A stretch of DNA of 37,991 bases, taken from NCBI GenBank assembly GCA_035489715.1, contig DATHAP010000175.1, forward strand, positions 1 to 37,991. The letters are read 5' to 3'. Both the position numbers and the translations under genes were made by a program. The first letter of the stretch is position 1. The number at the start of each line of letters is the position of its first letter. Below are positions 20,845 through 29,900 of the stretch, one piece after another. Under the pieces are notes generated by a model. It was not told where the DNA came from. It saw only the letters and a list, made by a program, of their open reading frames with translations, and did not search any database. The stretch is from Actinomycetes bacterium (GTDB lineage: Bacteria > Actinomycetota > Actinomycetes > JACCUZ01).

Positions 20845-22998
20845 TCAGCGGAGTCGGACCGCGGCGCGGGCCGGCTTGGCGACGCCCGGCGAGCCGCACG
20901 CGCGCAGCCGGTCGCGGAGGAACGACCGCTCGGCCGGGTCGACCGTGAGCCGCCACCGCCACTTCGCCGCGACCCACTGGGCGACGTACCCGCACCGCGC
21001 TGCCTTCCGCGACGGCAGCCAGCTGCGCGGCTCGGCGCTGCCGCGCGCCGCGATCGCGGTGGTCGTGACCGCGGTCAGCGTGCCGGCGTAGCCCAGGTCG
21101 TTGGTCAACGCACGCCGGGTCGCGGGGGACCAGCGGCGTGCGCCGGACTGCCATGCCTCGGCGAGCGGGACCGCCGGCGCGATGCCGACCAGCGACAGGT
21201 CGGAGCGGCGCACGCCGTTCCAGGGGGAGAACCAGCGGCCCTCGCTCAGCCCGCAGGTCTCGGTCATCAGCGGTGGTCGGCTGGCCTCGGTGATCAGCAC
21301 CTCGGCGCGGGTGCTGCACCCGTCGCCGTCCGCGTCGCCCCAGCCGCCGAACAGCGCGCGCCGGTAGCCCTTGGGCGTCTCGCCGGCACTGCGCAGGTCA
21401 GCGAGCAGCCGCTTCGCCCTGACCCGCGGCCGGGGCGGCGCCGGCATCGTCACCGACGTCGGCACCGACTGCGCCGAGACGTTGTCCGACGGGTCGAAGG
21501 CGTCGACCGTCCAGACGTACGTCTCGCCGCTCACCAGACCGCTGTCCGCCCAGGACGTGCTGCCGGCGCCGACGGTCGCGACGAGCCGCCCGTTGCGCCG
21601 GACCCGGTAGCCCGCGACCGAGTCGTACTGGTCGGTGGACGGTGCCCAGGACAGCGTCGCCGTCGTCTCCGAGGTCGCGGTCGCGCGGACCCCGGCCGGC
21701 CGGGTCGGCGGCAGCGTGTCGCCGGTGCTCTTGCAGCCGACGGAGCCGGAGTCGACCACCTCGCCGGCGTCGGACCGGTAGGCGAACTCCGCACGGTCGC
21801 CCAGCAGGTCCAGCTGCAGGGCGCCGGACACCGCCGCGTACTTCTGCACCCGGCCGTCGGAGTAGACCGGGGGCAGTGCCTCGTGCCCGCCGGCCCCGGC
21901 GATCAGCTGGGTCACGCCGCGCTCGCTCGGCACCCCGTCGCGGTCCAGGGCGGCCCACCGCTCGTAGGAGTGCGTGTGGCCGGCGAGCGCGAGGGTGACC
22001 CTGCGGTCGGCGAGCAGCCGCCAGATGGCCGACAGCCCGGTCTTGCCCTTGTGCCCGGAGATCGAGTAGCGGGGGTGGTGGAAGTAGGCGATCGTGCAGC
22101 GCGCCCGGTTGGCGCCCAGGTCGGCCTCCAGCCAGTCGTACTGCGGTGTCCCTGGCTGCAGCTGGCCGAAGCGTCCGGTGGAGTCGAAGGCGACGACGTG
22201 CCAGCCGGCCACGTCGTAGCTGTAGTAGTGCGGCGTGTTCTGGCCCCAGTAGTCGAAGAAGCCGGCGGCTCCCGGTGTGTGGTACTCGTGGTTGCCGAGC
22301 ACCGGGTTGGTGATGTCACGGAACCGGCCGAAGCCGTCGGGTGACGAGTACCAGTTGTCGTACTCGTAGGGAGACCCTGACTCGTAGACGTCGCCGAGGT
22401 AGGCGAGCAGGTTCGGCTGCCACGACGCGATCTGCGACGCGACCGCGGCCTCGCGGGTCGACCCGTCCGCGCCGTCGCCGACGGCGACCAGCCGGAACGG
22501 CTTGCCGGGCTCCGGCGTCGTGCCGGGAGACACGTCGAAGCGGCGGCCGCTGACGAACGGCGCCTGCCCACCGTTGTAGACCGCTGTCGGCGCCGAGGCG
22601 GTGTACGTCGTCCCGTCGGTCAGCAGGGCCCTGGCCACCAGCGACCCGGTGCTGTCGAGCAGCCGGTCGGTGCGCCACTGCATCGACCACCGACCGCTGC
22701 CGTCGGGGTCGTGGTCGCTGAGCAGGTAGCCGCCCCGCCAGCTGAAGGTGACCCGCTTGACGCCCGGCGCGGAGGACCCGGCGGCCGGCCAGACCGCCAC
22801 GGTGGAGGACACCGGCGCCGTCCCCGACAGCACCCCGTCCGGCACCGTGACGCAGACCTGGACCGTGTAGCCCGCGGTCGGTGTGGTGGTGCACGGGGTC
22901 GCAGCGGCGGCCGGCGTGCCGCCGAGCGGCAGCCCCAGCCCGGCGAGAAGGGCGGCGAGGGCGAGCGCGTCGGTTCGTGGTGGCACAGGTCGCACCAC
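20845..22998 (-). CDS. Secreted purple-acid-phosphatase-like metallophosphoesterase fused to FnIII and a degenerate HNH/DUF1524 domain
   Basis: A 717-residue protein. A signal peptide (about 1-33) and an N-terminal beta region precede the metallophosphoesterase (165-395), which keeps all five purple-acid-phosphatase motifs: GDG (174-176), GDVY (202-205), GNHE (235-238), FHHP (306-309) and GHTHSYER (340-347). A fibronectin type III domain (about 430-520) follows. The C-terminal part (about 545-702) matches the HNH/DUF1524 nuclease family (DADGDGCSTRAEVLI, VPLAEAWQSGARRW, GYVAQWVAAKWRW). Where that family has IDHVVPLAEAW this protein has IAPAVPLAEAW (606-616), and the Asn/Lys motif is also lost (645-662). 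The nuclease part therefore looks inactive. Probably an exported phosphatase. Either of two tandem GTG codons (22998, 22995) could be the start. Confidence 0.85.
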   Translation of the reverse strand: MVRPVPPRTDALALAALLAGLGLPLGGTPAAAATPCTTTPTAGYTVQVCVTVPDGVLSGTAPVSSTVAVWPAAGSSAPGVKRVTFSWRGGYLLSDHDPDGSGRWSMQWRTDRLLDSTGSLVARALLTDGTTYTASAPTAVYNGGQAPFVSGRRFDVSPGTTPEPGKPFRLVAVGDGADGSTREAAVASQIASWQPNLLAYLGDVYESGSPYEYDNWYSSPDGFGRFRDITNPVLGNHEYHTPGAAGFFDYWGQNTPHYYSYDVAGWHVVAFDSTGRFGQLQPGTPQYDWLEADLGANRARCTIAYFHHPRYSISGHKGKTGLSAIWRLLADRRVTLALAGHTHSYERWAALDRDGVPSERGVTQLIAGAGGHEALPPVYSDGRVQKYAAVSGALQLDLLGDRAEFAYRSDAGEVVDSGSVGCKSTGDTLPPTRPAGVRATATSETTATLSWAPSTDQYDSVAGYRVRRNGRLVATVGAGSTSWADSGLVSGETYVWTVDAFDPSDNVSAQSVPTSVTMPAPPRPRVRAKRLLADLRSAGETPKGYRRALFGGWGDADGDGCSTRAEVLITEASRPPLMTETCGLSEGRWFSPWNGVRRSDLSLVGIAPAVPLAEAWQSGARRWSPATRRALTNDLGYAGTLTAVTTTAIAARGSAEPRSWLPSRKAARCGYVAQWVAAKWRWRLTVDPAERSFLRDRLRACGSPGVAKPARAAVRLR

Positions 22999-23001
22999 GC
23001 A

Positions 23002-23030
23002 ACTGTCCGGGGCTCGCCGGGCCTTGTCAG
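23002..23030 (-). promoter_or_regulatory. Promoter for the secreted phosphatase: CTGACA-17-GACAGT
   Basis: On the minus strand -35 CTGACA (23025-23030) and -10 GACAGT (23002-23007) are 17 nt apart. The -10 ends six nt before the second of the tandem GTG codons (22995), so the mRNA may be leaderless. Confidence 0.42.
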
Positions 23031-23061
23031 CGACTTGACCGGATCGCGACGTGAGCCGCGC

Positions 23062-23685
23062 TCACAGGTCGATCCGCATGACGACCCGTCGCGTCGTGGG
23101 CCGGCTGACCACCTGCAGCCCCGCTGCGGCGAACGTCCCCACGGTCCCGACGTGCAGCTCCTCCAGCATCACCTCGGTGGTGGTGATCGGGTAGCCCTCG
23201 AGCGCACGGGCACCCCGCGACCGGGCGTGCTCGACCGCCGCCGCCGCGAGAACCCGGGTGACGCCGCGCCGGCGGGAGCCGGCGCGGGTCACGAAGCAGG
23301 TCACCGCCCACACGCGGCCGTCGGCCTTGTCCTCGTCGCGTCCCTCCCAGGGGACCCGGTGGACGCGGGCCAACCCGGTGTACGCCGTCCGTGGCTCGAC
23401 CGCGCACCACCCCACCGGCTCGCCGTCCAGGTAGGCGACCAGGCCGCTCGTCGCGCGGGCGCGGGGCTGCCCGCAGCCGCTCTGCTCGCGCAGCCGCTCG
23501 GCCCGGTCCTCGGCCGGGACGGCCCCGAACGACTCGCGCGGCGCGAGCTTGTAGCGCTGGCACCAGCAGCGGGACGGCCCGCCCCGCATGCCGAAAACGG
23601 TCTGCAGGTCGTCCCACCCGACGCTGTTCGCGGGAAGGACGGAGAAGGCCGGCTCAGCGGCCACCGGGCGGGTGGGTCGGGGCAT
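23062..23685 (-). CDS. GNAT-family N-acetyltransferase
   Basis: A 207-residue Gcn5-related acetyltransferase. The acetyl-CoA-binding segment is around GSRRRGVTRVLAAAAVEHAR, after the beta strand RVWAVTCFVT. An N-terminal CWCQRYK motif and the middle VAYLDGEPVGWCAVEPR are typical of a common actinobacterial subgroup whose substrate is unknown. The ATG at 23685 lies 8 nt after the aldo/keto reductase stop, so the two genes are in one leftward transcript. The next gene downstream has its own promoter. Confidence 0.85.
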   Translation of the reverse strand: MPRPTRPVAAEPAFSVLPANSVGWDDLQTVFGMRGGPSRCWCQRYKLAPRESFGAVPAEDRAERLREQSGCGQPRARATSGLVAYLDGEPVGWCAVEPRTAYTGLARVHRVPWEGRDEDKADGRVWAVTCFVTRAGSRRRGVTRVLAAAAVEHARSRGARALEGYPITTTEVMLEELHVGTVGTFAAAGLQVVSRPTTRRVVMRIDL

Positions 23686-23693
23686 CGGAGGAC

Positions 23694-24572
23694 TCAGATC
23701 GGCATGTCCAGGAACGGCGAGCTGTAGGCCGGGTCGGCCGCCAGCACCGTGGTGGCCGCGCCGGGGTCCACGCGGTGCCGCTCCGCCTCGACGACCAGCG
23801 GCAGCAGACGGACGTCACCCGGTGTCGCGATGCCGGTGGCGACCGGCAGGGACAGCGCCCACGAGACGGCGGCGGTGACCGAGGCCTGGTCGGCGAGCGG
23901 CTCGTACCACGTCGTGAACGGGTGGTCGGCCGACGCGTCCGGCCAGTTCTGCCGGGCGACCGTCTTGATCAGCATCAGGCCGGCGTCCTGGCGCTGCACC
24001 TCCTCGACGAGGGCGTCGAAGGCCGAGCGGTAGGCCGGGTCGTCGCTCAGCACCGGGTTGATCGGCGTGAGCACGGTCGCGAAGGGGTGCCGGCGCAGCG
24101 CCTCGAGGTGTGTCGCCGGTGCATCGTGGCCGTGCCCGGTGATGCCCACGGCCCCGACCAGGCCCTGCTCCTGGGCCCGCAGGGCCGCCTCGAGCGCGCC
24201 GCCCCGGCCGGTCACCCGGTCCAGGTCCTCGACGTCACCGACGGCGTGCAGCTGCAGCAGGTCGACCCGTTCGGTGCCCAGCCGCTCGAGCGACTCGTTG
24301 ACCTCGCGCCAGGCGTCCTCGGCCCGCCGCTCGCCGGTCTTGGTCGCGAGGAAGACGTCGGCGAAGCCGCCGCGCATGGACCCGAAGGCCCGGCCGAGCC
24401 GCACCTCCGCCTCGCCGTAGCTGCGGGCCACGTCGAAGTGGTTGATGCCGGCCGTCAGCGCCTCCTGCACAGCCCGGTCGGCGACCTCCTGCGGCACCTC
24501 CGCCAGGGCCGCGGCGCCGAAGATCAGGACCGAGCTCTGGTGGCCGAGCCGGCCGAGTCGCCGGGTCTCCAT
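23694..24572 (-). CDS. Aldo/keto reductase
   Basis: A 292-residue NADPH-dependent oxidoreductase with the (beta/alpha)8 aldo/keto reductase fold. The catalytic tetrad is visible: Asp and Tyr in FDVARSYGEAE, Lys in FLATKTGERR and His in LLQLHAVGDV. The substrate is unknown. The ATG at 24572 follows GGAGGAGAC, a good ribosome-binding site, and the family begins right there (METRRLGRLGHQSSVLIFGAAAL). A four-copy 13-bp tandem repeat lies 15 nt upstream, between this gene and the MFS gene on the same strand. GNAT follows after 8 nt. Confidence 0.9.
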   Translation of the reverse strand: METRRLGRLGHQSSVLIFGAAALAEVPQEVADRAVQEALTAGINHFDVARSYGEAEVRLGRAFGSMRGGFADVFLATKTGERRAEDAWREVNESLERLGTERVDLLQLHAVGDVEDLDRVTGRGGALEAALRAQEQGLVGAVGITGHGHDAPATHLEALRRHPFATVLTPINPVLSDDPAYRSAFDALVEEVQRQDAGLMLIKTVARQNWPDASADHPFTTWYEPLADQASVTAAVSWALSLPVATGIATPGDVRLLPLVVEAERHRVDPGAATTVLAADPAYSSPFLDMPI

Positions 24573-24587
24573 CGGGTCTCCTCCCGT

Positions 24588-24639
24588 CGTCCTGCCCAGT
24601 CGTCGTGCCCAGTCGTCGTGCCCAGTCGTCGTGCCCAGT
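24588..24639. repeat. Four-copy 13-bp tandem repeat between MFS and aldo/keto reductase genes
   Basis: Units 24588-24600 (CGTCCTGCCCAGT), 24601-24613, 24614-24626 and 24627-24639 (each CGTCGTGCCCAGT). Three copies are identical and the first differs by one base. They fill nearly the whole intergenic gap, just ahead of the ribosome-binding site of the reductase gene. Confidence 0.9.
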
Positions 24640-24646
24640 CTCGTTG

Positions 24647-26005
24647 CTACGACGGGGCGGGCCCCGTCGTGCGCGCCGACCGGGTCGACCTCGTCGGTGG
24701 CAGGGCCCGCACCGCCCGGACGGTCAGCACGAGCATCACCACCAGCCCGAGCGCCGCCAGCCCCAGTCCCAGCGCGCCGTTCAACGGGAGGACGATGCCC
24801 ACTCCGCCGCCGACCACCCATGACAGCTGCAGCAGCGTCTCGGACCTGGCGAAGGCCGAGGTGCGCACCGCCTCCGGCACGTCGCGCTGGACGACGGCGT
24901 CCAGCGACAGCTTGCCCAGCGACTGGGCGAGCCCGGCCGCGAGGGCCACCGCCACGACCGAGACGACGCCGTAGAAGAGGGCCCCGGCGGCCGCTGCGAC
25001 GGTCAGGATCGTCAGGACCACGACGATGACGAGCTCGGGGGCGCGGGTGCGGAGCCTGGAGCCGATCGTCGTGCCGGTGAAGCTGCCGACGGCGGCGGCG
25101 CCGGCCACCAGCCCGAAGGCCACCGTGTCGTCGAGGTCACCGACCGGGTGCTCGCGCAGCAGGAAGGCCAGGAACATCGTGAGGAAGCCGGAGAAGGCCC
25201 GGACCCCGCCGTTGGCCCGCAGTGCCGCGACCACGGCCGGGCCGACGCTGGTCTTGCGGATGATCGGGCCGGTGTCGTCGAGTGAGAGGGTCGTCGGCGT
25301 CTCCCCGGCGGTGGAGTCCACCTTGGGCGGCAGCCGCAGCGCGAGCACCATGCCGACCAGGAACACCACGAAGGACAGCCGCAGCGGCCACGCGGGACCG
25401 GCTATGGCGAGCAGCCCGGCCAGGCCGGCACCGACGGCGCCGGAGAGGATGCCGGCCAGCGAGATCCGCGCGTTGGCCGCGACCAGGGTGTAGCCCTGGG
25501 GCAGCAGCCGCGGGACCGTGGCCGAGCGCGTGACGCCGTACGCCTTCGACGCCACCAGGCAGGCGAACGCCGCGGGGTAGAGCGACAGGTCGTTGCCGGC
25601 GATCGCGCCGGCGAGCACCCAGGTCGCGAAGCCCCGGGCCAGCATGGTCGCGGCGATCGCGTAGCGCCGGCCGTGCCGGAACCGGTCGAGCAGGGGGCCG
25701 ACGACGGGCGCCATCACCGCGAAGGGCGCCATCGTGATGAGCAGGTAGAGCGCGACCCGCCCGCGGGCCTCCCCGGTCGGCACCGAGAAGAACAGGGTGT
25801 TGGCCAGCGCGACCGCGACCATGGCGTCCCCGGCGGTGTTGACCCCGTGCAGCTCGATCAGCCGGCCGAGGCCCGACTCGCCCGCCCCGTGGGCGTGCGT
25901 CGCGCGCCGCACCCGCCGGGCGGTGTGCATCGCCCCGGAGCGGGTGGCTCGGGCCGCGCCGCGGCCGAGACCAGCGAGTCGCTCGGGACGAGACACGGTC
26001 CCCAT
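24647..26005 (-). CDS. MFS transporter
   Basis: A 452-residue membrane protein with about 12 helices, such as VALYLLITMAPFAVMAPVVG, LSFVVFLVGMVLAL, FGLVAGAAAVGSFTG and VVVVLTILTVAAAAGALFYG. The loop after helix 2 (LLDRFRHGRRYAI) keeps an MFS-like pattern. An export role is likely, but the substrate is unknown. The open frame reaches 26101, which would overlap the divergent DUF3027 gene. ATG 26005 (GTVSRPERL) is chosen because it leaves a 62-nt divergent intergenic region. This pairing of an MFS gene with DUF3027 is familiar in actinobacterial genomes. The short C-terminal tail ends in an Arg/Thr-rich stretch. Confidence 0.83.
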   Translation of the reverse strand: MGTVSRPERLAGLGRGAARATRSGAMHTARRVRRATHAHGAGESGLGRLIELHGVNTAGDAMVAVALANTLFFSVPTGEARGRVALYLLITMAPFAVMAPVVGPLLDRFRHGRRYAIAATMLARGFATWVLAGAIAGNDLSLYPAAFACLVASKAYGVTRSATVPRLLPQGYTLVAANARISLAGILSGAVGAGLAGLLAIAGPAWPLRLSFVVFLVGMVLALRLPPKVDSTAGETPTTLSLDDTGPIIRKTSVGPAVVAALRANGGVRAFSGFLTMFLAFLLREHPVGDLDDTVAFGLVAGAAAVGSFTGTTIGSRLRTRAPELVIVVVLTILTVAAAAGALFYGVVSVVAVALAAGLAQSLGKLSLDAVVQRDVPEAVRTSAFARSETLLQLSWVVGGGVGIVLPLNGALGLGLAALGLVVMLVLTVRAVRALPPTRSTRSARTTGPAPS

Positions 26006-26067
26006 CCTGCCGCCCGGCGGCGACACGGGTCGCGCGACGGTCCGCGCATGGGGGAGAATCGCCGATC

Positions 26068-26940
26068 GTGACGACCCGGACCCCGACCACGGCCCCCTCA
26101 CCCGCCACCGACGCGGTGCTGATCGGCGCGGTCGACGTCGCCCGGGCAGCGGCGGAGGAGACCGCGGCCCCCGGCCAGGTCGGTGAGCACCTCGGCGCCG
26201 ACGCCGAGGGTGAGCGCCTCGTCACCCACAGGTTCGCCTGCCTCGACCCGGCCTACCAGGGCTGGCACTGGGCGGTGACCGTCGCCCGGGTGCCGCGCGG
26301 CCGCAGCGTCACCGTGTGCGACAGCGTCCTGCTCCCCGGCCCGGCGGCCCTGCTGGCCAAGGCCTGGGTGCCGTGGAGCCGGCGCCTGGCGCCGGGCGAC
26401 CTCGGCGTCGGCGACCTGCTGCCCACCGACGCCGACGACGATCGCCTGGAGCCCGGCTACACCGCGGCCGGTCCGGACAGCCGCGACGAGGATGCGGACG
26501 GCATCGACGACGACTCCGACCGGGTCGCCGTGTGGGAGCTCGGTCTCGGCCGGCCGCGGGTCCTGTCCCCGCTCGGCCGCGACGATGCCGTCGACCGCTG
26601 GTACTCCGGCGACAGCGGGCCGACCGCCCCGGTCGCCGAGGCCGCGCCGGCCCAGTGCGCCACCTGCGGCTTCGTCACCCCGCTCGCGGGCTCGCTGCGC
26701 CGGGTGTTCGGTGTCTGCGCCAACGCGTACTCGCCCAGCGACGGCCGGGTCGTGTCCTACGACCACGGGTGCGGTGCCCACTCCGAGCTCGCCGTGCTGC
26801 CGGCGCCCGTCGAGGTCACGCCGCCCCTCGTCGACGAGCTCGGCTACGACGTCATCGCGGTGCGGCCGTCGGACCACCCGCCGGGTTCCGTCGACGACGC
26901 GGCCGACACCGGTGACACCGAAGAGCTCGGCCACTCCTGA
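26068..26940 (+). CDS. DUF3027 domain protein
   Basis: A 290-residue actinobacterial protein of unknown function. The N-terminal part carries DFU3027-like features: HRFACLDPAYQGWHWAVTVARVPRG, SVTVCDSVLLPG and the ALLAKAWVPWSRRLAPGDLGVGDLLP block. A middle acidic low-complexity part (about 125-150) follows, then the Cys-containing end: QCATCGFVTPLAGSLRRVFGVC, SYDHGCGAHSE. The Cys pairs could bind a metal. The start is GTG at 26068, with GAGAAT eight nt before it as a possible -10. It is 28 nt upstream of the sacsin-like ATPase gene and probably co-transcribed with it. Confidence 0.85.
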   Translation: MTTRTPTTAPSPATDAVLIGAVDVARAAAEETAAPGQVGEHLGADAEGERLVTHRFACLDPAYQGWHWAVTVARVPRGRSVTVCDSVLLPGPAALLAKAWVPWSRRLAPGDLGVGDLLPTDADDDRLEPGYTAAGPDSRDEDADGIDDDSDRVAVWELGLGRPRVLSPLGRDDAVDRWYSGDSGPTAPVAEAAPAQCATCGFVTPLAGSLRRVFGVCANAYSPSDGRVVSYDHGCGAHSELAVLPAPVEVTPPLVDELGYDVIAVRPSDHPPGSVDDAADTGDTEELGHS

Positions 26941-26968
26941 CTCCGCGCCGCGGGCCGGTGCGGTAGCC

Positions 26969-29900
26969 GTGAGCCACGACCCCTTCGGCACGGCGGCGAT
27001 CCGCGACCGGGTGCTCGCCGGGTGGGCGGCGTCGACCGCCCGGTTCCGCGAGGACGCCAACGCCGAGGACGACCTGGTCCGCGGCGGCTACCGCGACCGG
27101 GTCGTGGTCGAGCTCGCCCAGAACGCCGCCGACGCTGCCGCCCGCGGCGGTGCCCCTGGTGTGCTGAGCCTCCGTCTTGACGGCGACCTCCTCGTCGCCG
27201 CCAACACCGGCGCCCCGCTCGACGCGGCCGGCGTCGAGTCGCTGTCGACGCTGCGGGCCTCCACCAAGCGCACCGAGGAGTCCTCCGCCGGGCGCTTCGG
27301 CGTCGGCTTCGCCGCGGTCCTCGCCGTGACCGATGCACCGCGGATCGCGTCGACGTCGGGCGCCGTCCGGTGGGACGCCGGGCGCGCCGCAGCCGAGCTC
27401 GCCGCGCTCCCGGCACTTGCCGAGGAGATGGCGCGCCGCGGCGGGCAGCTGCCGGTCCTGCGCCTGCCGTACGCCGCGCCGGACGCCCCGCCGGCGGCTG
27501 CCACGACCGCGGTCGAGCTCCCGCTGCGCGACGCGGCCGCCCGCGAGCTGGTCGTCCGGCTGCTGGCCGAGGTGGACGAGGCCCTGCTGCTCGCGCTGCC
27601 GGCGCTGGAGCGGGTCGACGTCGAGGTCGACGGGACCACCCGGTCGGTGAGCCGCACCGGCCGGTGGCAGGTGGTGCGCCGGACGGGGTCCCTCGACCCG
27701 CACCTGCTCGCCGACCGGCCGGTCGAGGAGCGCGACCGGCCGGGCTGGAGCCTCACCTGGGCGCGTCCCCTCGACGGCCGGCCGGTGCCCCAGGTGCTGC
27801 ACTCGCCGACCCCGACCGACGAGCGCCTGGACCTGCCCGCGCTGCTCGTCGGGACCTTCCCGCTCGACCCCGCCCGCCGGCACGTGGCACCCGGCCCGCT
27901 GACCGACCACCTGGTGGCGGAGGCGGCCGCGGCCTACGTGGAGCTGGTGCTCGAGGTCGGCGACCCGGCCGACCGGTGGGGGCTGGTGCCCGGCCCGGTC
28001 GCGGTCGGCCGGTTGGACGGTGCCCTGCGGGCGGCCGTCGTCGACGCCCTCGGGTCCGCCCCGGTGCTGCGCACGCTGCCCGCCGGCGGTGACGTGCCGG
28101 CCCCGGTCGCGCCGCGGGACGCCGTCTCGGTCGTCGGCGCCGGACCGGCGCTCGCCGGCGCCCTCGCCGACGTCGTGGCCGGCCTGGTCGAGGACGACCG
28201 ACGGCTCACCGTGCTCGGCGGCCGTCGGCTGTCGATGGCCGACGTCGTCGACCTGCTGGCCGACGTGGCCCGCGCGCCGTCGTGGTGGCACCGCCTGTAC
28301 GCCGCGCTGGCAGCTGACGGCCCGCTGCCCGGGGCCGCCCTCGACGCGCTCGGGGCCCTCCCGGTCCCGCTCGTCGACGGCCGGCTGGTCCGCGGCGCCC
28401 GCGGCGCACTGCTGCCCGGCCCCGGGCTCCCGGCCGACCTCACCGACCTCGGGCTGCGCACGGTCCACCCGGAGGCCGCGCACCCGCTGCTGGCCCGGCT
28501 CGGCGCGGCCGAGGCCACCCCGCGCACCGTGCTCGACCGGCCCGAGGTCCGGGCCGCGGTCGACGCGGCGTGGGACGCCGACGACGCCGACGACGTCGAC
28601 GACGCCGACCCGCCGGCCGTCGCCGACGCCGTGCTCGGGCTGGTCGCCGCCGCCGGGCTGCGCCCGGGCGAGCTGCGTTGGCTCTCCCGGCTGGTGCTCG
28701 CCGACGACCGTGGCCGGCCGGCTGCCGCCGACGAGCTGGTGCTGCCCGGGTCGGTGCTGGCCCGCCTCGCCGACTCCGACGACTCCGACGACTCCGACGA
28801 CTCAGACGGCCTCGCCCGGGTCGACCCGGCGCTGGTCGACCGGTGGGGTGGCGACGTGCTCGCCGCGGCCGGCGTGCTGGGCGACCTCACGGTCGTCGAG
28901 CTCCGCGACCTCGCGGTCGACCCGGCGCTCGCCGAGGCGGCGGAGGACGACTCCGGGGTGCCGGGCCTGGCCGACTGGCTCATCTGGGTGGCCGACCAGG
29001 TGTCCCGGCACGGCGGCAGCCCGGCAGCGGTGCCGCCGACGGTGCCGGCCATGACGGCGGTCCCCGAGCTCGACGTCGTCGGCGACGGCGGGTGGGCGGC
29101 CCTGCTCGGGCACGTCGCCGCCGACCCAACCCTCCGGGCAGCGCTGGTGACCCCCGTCCCGGTCGACCTCGGTGGCGGCGGTCGGCTGACCGTGGCCTCG
29201 TACGCCGGCTGGTTCCTGCGGACGCACGCCCGGCTCGACGGACGGCCGCCGACCGAGCTGGCCGTGACCGGCAGCCGGCTGACCGGGTTGTGGGACGAGC
29301 TCACCGGGGTGGCCGTGGACGACGAGGTGCTGCGCGCCGCCGGGTTCCGCACCGGGTTAGGGGACCTGCTCGCCGACGCGGACGGCCCGAGAGACCTGCT
29401 GCGGCGGCTGGCCGACCCTGATCGCCGGGTGGACCAGCGGACCCTGCGGGCCGCCTACGGCGCGCTGGCCGGGACCGACCCGGCGACCGTGCCGCCACCC
29501 GAGACGGTCCGCGTCGACCCGGCGACGGTGCTGCCCGCGGACCGCGTCGTGGTCGTCACCGCGCCGCACCACCTGCAGGTGCGGTGGCCCGAACCGCCGC
29601 TGGTGCTGCCGCTCGGGTGGGCGGCAAGGCTGGCCGACGTGCTCGAGCTGGACACCAGCACCGAGCGGCTGCCTGCGGCCGCGCCCGACGGGACCGGCGT
29701 CGCGCGGCCGGTGCCCCAAGGGGTCCGCCGGCTGTTGCCGGCCGCGCCGGACTCGTGGCAGGAGCACGAGGAGCTGACCGTCGCCGGCGACGACGTGACC
29801 TGGTGGGTCGACGCCGGGGGGACGGTGCACGCGGCCACGACCGACGGGCTGGCCCGCGGCCTGGCCTGGGCGGCCGGTGACTGGGCCGCGCGCTGGCCGG

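Noticed and set aside
26492-26968. N-terminal extension of the sacsin-like ATPase back to 26492
   Set aside because: It would overlap almost half of the DUF3027 gene in another frame, and the extra residues are Arg/Pro/Ser-rich shadow sequence. The conserved start MSHDPFG lies at 26969.
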